The position numbers were made by a program, and so were the translations under genes. DNA of 64,000 nucleotides from Areca catechu (Eukaryota; Streptophyta; Magnoliopsida; Arecales; Arecaceae), in NCBI GenBank assembly GCA_021397845.1, contig CM038049.1, positions 98,796,877 to 98,860,876 on the forward strand. Reading direction: 5' to 3'. How positions within the stretch are numbered: the first letter of the stretch is position 1; every line of letters begins with the position of its first letter. The notes under the pieces were generated by a model. The model worked only from the letters and a program-made list of their open reading frames with translations, searched no databases and was not told the origin of the DNA. Positions 55,314-64,000 of this stretch are shown here, piece by piece.

Positions 55314-57167
55314 TGTCACGGCCCGAATTTAGCATTGGAATCAGCTACGTGACCGGCCGCACAATCCTAGGTATCATCTTAGAGATCATACCAGGCCTAT
55401 CCTTCAATTCAATATCCAATCAATGGTAAAGAACAAATTTCATTAATTATTTCTAGAATTTTTTTTTTATAAAGGTTAACAGATAGATAAAACTCAACTA
55501 AAAGATAAATCATAAACGAAGAGATTAACATCTAAATCCTAGTTCCTCACTGACTGGTCCCAAAGTCTAATTTGATCTTCTAGATCTGTACAAAAACATA
55601 GAAAAATAGGGGATGAGCTATACAGGCTCAGTAAGTTATCATCACCTCCAATATATATACATAAATATGCCATTAACAAACAACAAACATCAACACATCA
55701 TACAAACAAGATATCCAGCAACAAAATATTATAACCAGCAATACTATGCAAATATGTACATTTAATGCAACCGATACAACTATGGATGGTCAACCATTTA
55801 CTTTACTCTCCTAGTCTCTCTGACTATGGCCACGATCGACCCGTGACTAGCCCCGAAAGAGAATAGAGTCCTGACTACACATACCGCACATCGGTCATGT
55901 ACCAGTGATCGCCCCACTGGAGGCCCGGAAGGAAACTACCTCTGATATCACATGAGAAAACATGCATCCCCAGCATGTGCCAGTAACTGCCACGCATGGC
56001 TAAAAACAAAATAAGGCAACTAGCTCCTGTGTACATATACCGCTCATCGGTTATGCACCGTGATAGCCCCACTAGAGGTCCAAAAGGAGACTAGATCCTC
56101 GTGTGATCATAGTCGGACTAGAAAGCATCCACATCAACATAAGGCATGCAACCTAATGCAATCCAATGCAGATTAAAATATACTACGTATATATTTAATA
56201 TTTTATAAATACATAACATGTTTGGCATATAATACCAGAGGTCAAGATAACTTACCAAAAATTCTATTATGCTTAATTGAATCAACTCTGATACTGCTAT
56301 TTCGACAGGCTAGATGAAATCCCTGATAAGATCAATTATATAATCAATTTCTTATCTAAGATAAATTAGCATAGGAAAATAATTCTTAGTCCAATCTGGG
56401 TCTTAGTCTAAATTTCAAAATAAATCAATTCAAATTTTATCATTATTTTCGACATTTTTTTTAATTTTCCATTTTTCCTTTTTCTCTCTTCCTTTCTCCT
56501 TCTCTCTCTTATTTTTTAATTTTTTCCTTCTTTTTTTCTTCCCTTTTCTTTTTTTCTTTCTTTTCTTTTTTTTCCACGAGACAGAGGCCTTTTTTTCTTC
56601 TTTCTTCTCCTGAACCCCTGTTCTTCCTCAGCTCAACCGAACCGCCCCTCGCTGGCGGCGGCCATGGAAGATGGTCACCGAAAAAGGAGCTCGACTGGCC
56701 AGAGGGACGACGACGGCGCGGCCACCGGTAGTTCACAGTCCCAAGATAAAAACCAATCCGAATTAACCCAAAAAGATTGAAATAAACCCTTCTAAACAAT
56801 AAACTAAAACTCACCGGGCCTTGACGGACTTTTGGGTGCTCACCGGAGAGGAAAACGACGGCGTGGGAGGGCTCATTGGGGCTCAATTCAGTGACGGTGA
56901 GGGGGATTTAAAGAAAACTCCCGACGAGTTCTCGCCGTTTGGGGAGCAAATACCTTACCGATCGTAGTTCATCCTATCCCAACAAATTGCCGACCACCTC
57001 CCTCTCCCCTCATGACTCCTTCCCCGAGATCTCCGACGAAAACCTCGACCGGATAAGGGAGAGCCAATCTCCCTTGCTCCGTCTCTCTGTTTTTTTCTCA
57101 CTTTTGAACTGAAGTCGGTAAGGACTGCTGACTTCAGCCCAAAAGGCCCAAAGGCCGGGGTTTCACA
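55314..57167 (+). mobile_element. Solo LTR, 1854 bp, in the envelope-position gene
   Basis: Starts TGTCACGGCCCGAATTTAGC and ends GGGGTTTCACA, flanked by perfect TGGTG copies. TGTCACG...-starting LTRs are usual for Tekay/Del-type chromoviruses. There is a C/T-rich tract at 56440-56580, and GGGATTTAAAG near 56905 may be the TATA box. It has no coding capacity; minus-strand ORFs inside are not recognised. Confidence 0.85.
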
Positions 57168-57172
57168 TGGTG
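57168..57172. repeat. Target duplication TGGTG, right copy
   Basis: Pairs with 55309-55313. Confidence 0.8.
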
Positions 57173-58531
57173 TCCTTGAAACATCCTCTGGTGCAGTCTC
57201 AGGCTCGGGCTTTACCATGAAATCTCTGACATCGAAATCGGTGAAATAGTCATCCTAACCATCTCCTACATCAGGTCCTGGGGCTGAAGGTGCTGGAGGT
57301 ACAGGTGGTGCTGGAGGTGAGTCTGAATGTGGTGAGGGTGGTACTCTACTCGATGAAAGTCTGTCCAATGTAGCTAGAACAACAGTAACACCGTCACTCA
57401 ACCCTCTGTGACTCTCTCTCATTTCCACATGAATCTGGTCAACTCGCTGTCATATGATCATAATCTCTGTCTCCATGCGAGTGACTCTATCCTCCAGGCT
57501 ATCTCCAGTGCCTGGCATCTCTGACTGTGTAGGAGCAGCTGGCTCGGGCTGAGGTGCAGACTCGGGCTGTGTAGTTGGCTCGGGCTATGCCTTCGGAATC
57601 TCTCTGTGTTAGAAGGCCCGGCCTCATCTATGAAAATGCGCTCCTCTGCTGCCTCATCATCCGCATTAGTGGTCTGACCTGATAAGCGTTGTCTCTACTG
57701 ACCTCTGACCAGATGATAGCCCATCCTATGAAGGGATCTCTCATCGTAGACGTCTGTATGTAGAAGCTGCCTGTATGGCTCTCCGTCTATAACTACTCCA
57801 TATGCCCTGAGCAATATCGTCAATCCCATATCGTAGGGCAAGCAAAGTCTCCTGCTGGTCGCTGCTTCCGACATCTGATGTACTATAAGCGCGGGTAGAC
57901 AGATTGGGGTGTGTTGTATCAGTGATACCATGACCAGTAGTTCTTGCTCAGTGATAAAATCGAAATGTCCAGTCTTCGGCAAAAGAATCCGAACGACAAT
58001 ATGATGTAGTAGCCTCATCTCAGACGAGAGTCTGGATGCAATTACAATGACTTCGTCTGGAAGATCATCTATCTCGAAGATACATCGGAGTCCACTCAAT
58101 CTGTTCGCTAAAGAGTCTGCTACTGATCCACTCATCGGAATCTACCATAATCTACTCAGAATCTCAGCAGTAAGTGGAATCTCTCTCCCACGGACCTCTG
58201 CTCCCATCCATCAGCACCTCTGGCTAGTGTCTCATAAAACTCTCTAATCAAGCCAGGGTAGAACCTCAGACAGGGTGCAGAACTATGCCAATCCAGCATC
58301 TCTTAACCACTGGCCAATCTGAAAGTGATGCTGGTCTAGGAATTCAAAATCAACTCGCCGTCTGCCAACAATAGGCTTGGAACTCATCCTATCCACTGTT
58401 GACGGTCTGACGGGAATATCCTGCTGGACTTGTGGCTCAGCTGCCTCTGAATCATGTCTAGCCTTCGTTCGTCGCTCTGCCTCCTGAACAGATGGTCGAG
58501 GTCTCCGGACAACTTATTTTCGAGGACCCAT
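57173..58531 (-). pseudogene. Copia envelope-position gene (plant transposon protein domain)
   Basis: The ATG at 58531 opens MGPRK and is followed at once by a TAA. The frame then continues as VRRPRPSVQEAERRTKARHD, SKPIVGRRRVDFEFLDQHHF and, at 58135-57695, an intact 146-residue domain: LANRLSGLRCIFEIDDLPDE, SEMRLLHHIVVRILLPKTGH, FDFITEQELLVM, LPYDMGLTILLRAYGV, YDERSLHRMGYHLV. This domain is widespread in plants as a 'putative plant transposon protein'. Its place right after copia RNase H is that of the extra ORF of SIRE elements. No signal peptide or clear membrane helix is seen, so an envelope role is not supported by the sequence. Downstream (57690-57173) the frame is broken and low in complexity. 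Confidence 0.65.
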
Positions 58532-59029
58532 TTCCAAGGAAATAAGAGATTGAAGCAAAAGTGGGGAGAAAAGATAGGGTTTTCACGGTGAAAACCGTGA
58601 GAAACGGTTGATGAACAGTGAGAAAGAGAGGGAAAACAATTTCAAAGAAGAAATCGAGCCAAAGGAATAGTGTTGGGGGAGAAATGGAAGGTTTGGAATG
58701 CCTAAAGGGGAGTCGGCTTAAGATATTTGGGAGGAAATAGGAAGAAAACCCTTGATTTTTCTTTTTCATTCTCAAAAATCCGCCGTCCAAGTGTCGACTC
58801 ATGACTGTGGGTCAAGTGTCGACACTTGGAGGTATCGACACTTCGAAGTGTCAACACTTCAGCCAAAAATTCTGAAAAAGAAAGGAAAAACACAGAAATA
58901 ATGGTGATTAATTTCAAAGAATCATGGAAGGTTTAAATAAGATTTTTAAGCAATTTTGATCAACAAAAATTTTCAAGAGAATTTGAAGAGACATGAAATG
59001 ATCGGTATTTAATCAAAAGGATTGATGAT
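58532..59029 (-). promoter_or_regulatory. Leader of envelope-position gene with acceptor-like site and palindromes
   Basis: Minus strand: a T/C-rich run ending CTTTCTTTTTCAG (near 58873) resembles a splice acceptor. A GTGTCGACAC cluster follows at 58789-58860, then a C/T-rich leader to the ATG at 58531. Whether it acts as promoter, splice region or both is inference. Confidence 0.4.
58789..58860. repeat. Third GTGTCGACAC palindrome cluster
   Basis: Five copies in 72 bp, with a perfect AAGTGTCGACACTT at 58814-58827. Same motif and linkers (CATGA, TGAGTC) as in the LTRs at 19651-20010 and 21777-22080. Confidence 0.85.
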
Positions 59030-60745
59030 CCCTAATTCCCTTCTAATCATACAGAACCTATCTTCTTAAAGAGGTTTGGTTAATATGTCAGCTAATTGCA
59101 TTTCAGTGCACACAAATTCAAGCATAATATCATTATTTCCAACATGATCTCTAATAAAATGGTGCCTAATTTCAATGTGCTTGCTTCTAGAGTGCTAAAT
59201 AGGATTTTTAGTTAAATTTATAGCACTAGTATTATCACATCTTATGGGTATCTTAGTTAATTTGATTTCAAAATTTTCAAGTTATTGCTTAATCCACAGA
59301 ATTTGAGCACTTCCTGCTGCAATATATTCAGCCTCAGCTGTAGATAATGTAACTGAAGTTTGTTTTTTGCTAAACCATGAGATTAAGTTCACTCCAAGAA
59401 ATTGACAAGTTTCACTTGTGCTTTTCTATCTAATTTACATCCAGTAAAATTAGCATCAGAATGGTCAATTAATTCAATTAAAGATTCTCTAGAATACCAC
59501 AGACCAATATCAATAAAACCGGATAAGTATCTAAGAATGCGCTTAATAGCCAATAAATGAGATTCTTTAGGAGCAGACTGATATCTAGCACACATGCAAA
59601 TACTAAACATGATATCTGGTCTACTAGTAGTCAAGTATAGTAATGAACTAATGATATCCCTATATAATTTTTGATCAACAACTTTACCACAATCATCTTT
59701 ATCAAGTTTACAAGAATGGCTCATAGGTGTACTAATTGGCTTGGTATTCTTCATCCTAAACTTTTTTAAGATTTCTCTTGTATACTTAGCTTGGTTGATG
59801 AAGATTCCTTATTTAGTTTGCTTGATTTGGAGTCCAAGGAAGAAGTTTAGTTCATCCATCATACTCATCTCGATTTCATCCTGAATAAGCTTGGCAAACT
59901 CTTGACAAAGTGATTCATTAGTAGCATCGAAAATGATATCGTCAATATAAATTTGTACTACTAATAAGATCATCATTTTTTTTCAGAAATAAGGTAGTAT
60001 CAACATGGTCTCTAGAGAATTCATTCTCAATCAAAAATTTGCTAAGTCTTTCATACCATGCACGGGGTGCTTATTTTAAACTATAGAGTGCTTTGTGCAA
60101 TTTGAAAACATAATCAGGATGTGCATGATTTTCAAATCCAGAAGGTTGTTCAACAAATATATATTCAGCTAAATAACTATTTTAAAATGCACTTTTAACA
60201 TCCATTTGAAAAAGTTTAAAATCTATAAAACATGTAAATGCTAAAAGTAATCTAATGGCTTCAAGTCTAGCTACCAGAGCAAAGGTTTCATCAAAATCAA
60301 TTCCTTCTTGATTATAATCTTTAGCTACCAGTCTAGTCTTGTTTCTAATAACTATACCATTTTCATCCTATTTGTTTCTATATACCCATTTTGTGCCAAT
60401 AATTGAAACATTAGATGGTCTTTCTATTAGAGTCCAAACTTTATTTCTTTCAAATTGATTTAACTCATCTTGTATAGCAATTATCCAATTAGGATCTTTT
60501 TCAGTTTCTTCAATACATTTAGGTTCAATTTGAGAAACAAAAACAATATAATCACATTCATTTCTAATAGACGATCTAGTTCTTACCCCTCTCGATGGAT
60601 CACCTAAGATCAATTCCTTATGATGTCCATGAACATACCTCCACTCTTTAGGTAGATCTTTGTGCTTTGGTGAGGATCTTGTGGCTTCTTCTCCATCCTT
60701 CTTGTTTTGATCTTCTTCATCTTCTTTTGAAGGGGGATCATCCAA
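59030..60745 (-). pseudogene. pol: Copia RT and RNase H, decayed
   Basis: From 60745: an acidic linker, WRYVHGHHKELILGDP, NWIIAIQDELNQFERNKVW and TLIERPSNVSIIGTKWVYRN (start of copia RT). Then stop-broken pieces including TRLVAKDYNQEGIDF, LFQMDVKSAF and LHKALYSLK. RNase H at 59754-59389 reads MKNTKPISTPMSHSCKLDKD and YLTTSRPDIMFSICMCARYQ, and ends with TLSTAEAEYIAAGSA and QLADILTKPL (about 59050). The RT palm region is frameshifted, so no enzyme can form. Confidence 0.85.
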
Positions 60746-60819
60746 AGTCAGCTTTTTTATGCCTTCAGCACCTGCACAAGCATCAAAAGTATTCTATTTC
60801 TATAGGATTTGTCAGGAGA

Positions 60820-61682
60820 TTATTCAAATACTACATGCACTGATTCTTCTACAAGCAGTGTTCTTTTATTAAATACTCTGTATGCCTTGCTTGATGTAAA
60901 GTATTCTAAAAAGATACTTTTATCAGACTTGGCATCAAATTTTTCTAAATTGTCTTTTCCATTATTCAAAATAGAGCATCGGCATCCAAAACCTCGAAAA
61001 TATTTCAAAGTAGGTCTCTTTGTTTCCAAAGTTCATAAAGGATTTTCTTTAAAATAGGTTAAATTAAAATACAATTTAAAATATAATAGGCAGTATTAAT
61101 AGCTTTTGTCCAAAAATATCTTGGAAGATTATTTTCAGAGAGCATTGTACGTGCCATTTTTTCTAAAGTATAATTTTTCTTTCTACCATCTCATTTTGTT
61201 AAGCTATCTTAGGTACAGAAAAATTGTGATCAATTACTTTTTCATTACAAAAAATTTTCGAAATTTTAATTTTTCAAATTCAGTACCATGGTCACTACGA
61301 ATACATACAACTGAAGTACCCTTTTTAGTTGAAACTTTTCGATAAAACTTTAAGAATGCTGAAAATGATTCATCTTTATGAGCTAAAAATAAAATCCATG
61401 TAAATCAAGATAAATCATCCACTATAACTAATCCATATCTCTTGTCTCCTAGGCTTATTGTCCTAGTTGGTCCAAAAAGATCCATATGGAGTAGCTCTAA
61501 TAGTCTAGAAGTTGAAACAAAACCTTTTGGTTTGAAGAAGTTTTTGTTTGTTTTTCAAATTGACATGCTTCACATATTTTATCTATTTCAAAACTAAGTT
61601 TTGGTAAATCTCTTCCTAAATCCTTTTTGCATAATTTTGAAAGAAGATGCATGCTTGCATGACCTAATCTACGATGCCACAG
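60820..61682 (-). pseudogene. Copia integrase, heavily decayed
   Basis: Between protease and RT, as copia order demands. Readable pieces are LWHRRLGHASMHLL and CEACQFEKQ (the zinc part, about 61680-61550), a core with many TAG and TAA stops, MVERK near 61190, and LKYFRGFGCRCSILNNGKDN with DKSIFLEYFTSSKAYRVFN (61029-60820), the segment after the core. Inactive. Confidence 0.8.
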
Positions 61683-62159
61683 CTAACTAGTCTCACTAAT
61701 AGTGGAATTCATAGCAACTAGGCATTCACCATCATGTAAAAGTAAATTATCAAGATCAACAACATAGATGTTACCATGTCTATTTCCAATGAATTTTACT
61801 CTATTACATTCAGGACTAGCTACCATGCAAATAGATGATTCAAAAATAACTTTAAAGCCTTTGTCACAAAATTGACTAATACTAAGCAAGTTATTTTTCA
61901 ATCCTTCAACTAATAAGACATTTTCAATACATGTAAAAGGGAAGATGTAAACTTTACTGATACCAATGATTTTTCCTTTACCGTTATCTTCGAAAGTTAC
62001 ACTCCCTCCATTCAATGTCTTAAGAGAGGTGAATTGTTTTACATCTCCTGTTATGTATTTTGAGCAACCATTGTCGAGATACCACAATCTTTTCTTTTCT
62101 TTGATTGCAAGACACACCTGCAAAACAAATTCAGTTTTGATTTTAGGTACCCAAGCCAT
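61683..62159 (-). pseudogene. Copia aspartic protease region
   Basis: 158 residues, open. RLWYLDNGCSKYITGD holds the protease site, here DNG where DSG is usual in copia, so the catalytic loop may be impaired. ENVLLVEGLKNNLLSISQFC and FKVIFESSICMV follow, as in SIRE-type elements. Confidence 0.8.
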
Positions 62160-62192
62160 CTTGGGTCCTTTAGGATTAGCATTAAGAGTGGT

Positions 62193-62864
62193 TCATTTTG
62201 GAACCAAAATATTTTTAGAATTGTTTATCTTTCTAATATCACATTGATATGCTTTATGACCTAACTTTTTGCAAGAATGACAAATAATACTAGATGATGC
62301 AGGTATGAAAAGATTTTTGAAATATTTTTGCTGTTTTTGATGTCTAAAACCTAAACCATCTTTGTTGAAAACTGCTATTTGATTGTTCAAAAGTAAATTT
62401 AACTTTTCAGAACTATATGTAAACTTTTCAATAAATGGTTTAATTTTGTCAAGCTCATTTTTAAATTTCTGATTTTCTTCCTCAAGATCTTTATTTTTCT
62501 TCAAAATCTCATTGTTTAAAATGATGACTTTGGGTCTTTTCAAAACTTCAATTTTCATTGATAAAGCATTGTTTTGTTTTTGTAAAACATCAATCTTAGT
62601 TTTCAGATCATTATTTTCATTTGAAAGATTATTGTTGTCATGAGAAAATGAGTTTGCATGCTTTTTCAACTTCTTATTTTCAATCTTAATCAATTTGTAA
62701 TGATGCATAAGCTCATCAAAGGCATTTCTAAGTTCATCAAATATAAAATCAATTTCAAATTCAGATTGTACCTCTTCTTCTTGTGCCATGAAGTAAAAAT
62801 TGGCTACTTCTTGTTGCTCTTCCTCCAAGCTTGAATCTTCGCTATCGCTCCACGTAGCCATCAT
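62193..62864 (-). pseudogene. gag: Copia gag, C-terminal part with zinc knuckle
   Basis: Acidic start, then a long coiled coil (about residues 45-150, many Asn/Lys/Leu heptads). Near residue 195 is CHSCKKLGHKAYQC, a C-x2-C-x4-H-x4-C knuckle for RNA binding. It continues gag at 62861-63845 in another frame. Confidence 0.8.
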
Positions 62865-63845
62865 TGCCTTCTTTCTAAATCTTCTTTTGGACTTCTTTTG
62901 GAGAGAACAATCATACTTGAAATGTCCAGGCTTCTTGCACTCGAAGTATATTGGTAGTTCCTTCTCCTTGTCCTTCTCTTTTTCTTTTTTTTTTCTTTTT
63001 CCTTTTCCTTGCTTGGTTGAACCTTCTTTTTGTAAGGGATTTTCTTCTTCTTCATAAACCTTCTAAATTTTTTTACGATGAGAGCCTCTTCATCATCATT
63101 CTCTTCTTCTTCTTCAGATTCGTCACTCGAAGACTCATCTTGTGTTGTAGACTTAAAAGCTATAGTCTTCTTATCCAAGTTCATTGCTTTCTGCTTCAAG
63201 TTCAATTCATAAGTCATGAGTGAACCAATGAGTTGCTCCAATGAAAATTTTTCAACATCTTTGGCTTCTTGAATTGCTGTTACTTTAGGATCCCAAGATG
63301 TTGAAAGTGACATGAGAATTTTATTTATAAGGTCAACATTAGTCATAGTCTTACCAAGACTTTTCATGCCATTTACAATATTTATAAATCTAGTATACAT
63401 ATCAGTGATAGATTCATTAGGCTAGATTCTAAATATTTCATAAGTATGTACAAGCATATTAACTTTAGTATTTTTCACTTGATCGGTATCCTCATGAGTA
63501 ATCTCAAGTGTATCCCATATTTTCTTAGCAGAGGTGCATGTGGAAATCCTATTGAATTCACTAAAATCCAATGCATAATAGAGTAGATTCATTGTCTTAG
63601 CATTGATCTCGGATTTTTAATGTCATTTTCATTCCAATCATCTTTAAGTTTTGGAATGGAAACACCATTAACAATGATTGAGGAAATATGAGGACCTTTA
63701 TCTATAATTTTCTATAGATTATAATCAATTGAATGCATATAGATTCTCATGCGTGTTTTCCAATACGTGTAATTAGCGCCATTAAAGTAAAAAGATCTAT
63801 TTGAGGCTTGTCCCTCAACTATACTAGAACCAAGGGGGCTGCCAT
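62861..63845 (-). pseudogene. gag: Copia gag, N-terminal part
   Basis: Begins just after the primer site. NRSFYFNGANYTYWKTRMRI and MHSIDYNL are the conserved start of this gag family. A TAG replaces the next Trp and two frameshifts follow. 63400-62861 (179 aa) is open: RFINIVNGMKSLGKTMTNVD, LSTSWDPKVTAIQEAKDVEK, then a Ser/Glu run and a Lys-rich run, both encoded by simple repeats. Confidence 0.8.
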
Positions 63846-63888
63846 AGATCTTTACTCAAGGTGGTTAAACCTATAAACTGAGAACGTA

Positions 63889-63900
63889 GCTCTGATACCA
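63889..63900 (-). promoter_or_regulatory. Copia primer-binding site (initiator tRNA-Met)
   Basis: TGGTATCAGAGC on the minus strand, two bases from the 5' LTR. Confidence 0.9.
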
Positions 63901-63902
63901 CT

Positions 63903-64000
63903 TGTTGCCCAGTAAATAATACAAGAGGGGGGATGAATTAGGTTTCAAAAACTTTTACAAGGTATGTGCCAATTCAAAAACAATTCAAGTGCTAGTGTAA
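63903..64000 (-). repeat. Copia 5' LTR, cut by window edge
   Basis: TGTTGCCCAGTAAATAATAC onward (plus strand), matching 18511-18610 with about ten single-base differences and one indel in 98 bp. Confidence 0.85.

Larger units (their letters stand above)
18511..64000 (-). mobile_element. SIRE-like Ty1/copia element split by nested insertions
   Basis: On the minus strand, from the right edge: 5' LTR (63903 on), tRNA-Met primer site, gag, protease, integrase, RT, RNase H (to about 59030), an envelope-position gene (58531 to below 54866), a 3' region with a purine tract, and a 3' LTR at 18511-20275. The 98 bp of 5' LTR visible match the start of 18511 at roughly nine bases in ten, and match the LTR at 20911 much less well, which pairs them. 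The copia order (integrase before RT) plus the extra ORF after RNase H is the SIRE/Maximus layout. The native element is about 10 kb; insertions of about 32 kb (Tat-2), 1.9 kb and 1.5 kb enlarge it. Confidence 0.8.

Noticed and set aside
56440..56580. Pyrimidine-rich tract as a splice or promoter element of a gene
   Set aside because: Inside a solo LTR with perfect target duplication; no exon on either side.
63885..63905. tRNA gene fragment
   Set aside because: Only the 12-base complement of the tRNA 3' end is present, next to an LTR; it is a primer-binding site.

Overview
This is plant nuclear DNA, almost entirely nested LTR retrotransposons. The evidence is long LTRs, primer sites matching plant initiator tRNA-Met, Ty3/gypsy chromovirus and Tat pol genes, a Ty1/copia pol gene followed by a second (envelope-position) reading frame, and a GT-AG spliced gene on the antisense strand of one Tat element. 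The overall style fits a large-genome monocot; a palm is plausible, but that is inference and no marker gene fixes it. No bacterial, viral or CRISPR system is present.

Layout. 1-4932: the 3' part of a chromovirus (+), broken by one frameshift, with its 3' LTR. 4933-15220: a minus-strand Tat element (Tat-1) with degraded gag, protease, RT, RNase H and integrase and a good 5' LTR (14426-15220). A solo LTR (9008-11443) with a perfect TTAAC target duplication sits inside its RT. 15221-18510: the only stretch not clearly transposon. It holds a candidate transit-peptide exon, a candidate second exon, and a tandem duplication that damages the copy of that second exon.

18511 to the right edge is one very large, minus-strand, SIRE-like copia element, swollen by later insertions. 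Its 3' LTR is 18511-20275 and its 5' LTR begins at 63903. Its gag-pol lies at about 59030-63850 and its envelope-position gene in pieces at 57168-58531 and 54866-55313. Into it have gone a solo LTR (20911-22367), a 220-bp MITE-like insert inside the 3' LTR, a solo LTR (55314-57167), and a second Tat element (Tat-2, about 22794-54865).

Tat-2 is itself a host. It has LTRs at 22794-24022 and 53642-54865, minisatellites, a pol gene with an internal deletion (30768-32659), an 84-bp tandem repeat, and a spliced antisense gene (50936-53152). Into the 84-bp array has gone a non-autonomous chromovirus, now a tandem multimer of four LTRs and three internal regions (34251-50153) flanked by one TTAAA duplication.

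Points most worth attention: (1) the LTR-sharing tandem array; (2) its gag-like ORF, in which capsid and enzymes are replaced by about 15-residue repeats and an integrase scrap; (3) eight copies of a motif in the copia 3' region that in the RNA copies the 3' end of the primer tRNA and is therefore complementary to the element's own primer-binding site; (4) clusters of a GTGTCGACAC palindrome at matching distances upstream of the TATA box in two different copia LTRs, and again ahead of the envelope-position gene; (5) the nearly intact spliced antisense gene of Tat-2. Transposon genes are described with their breaks; none is restored here.
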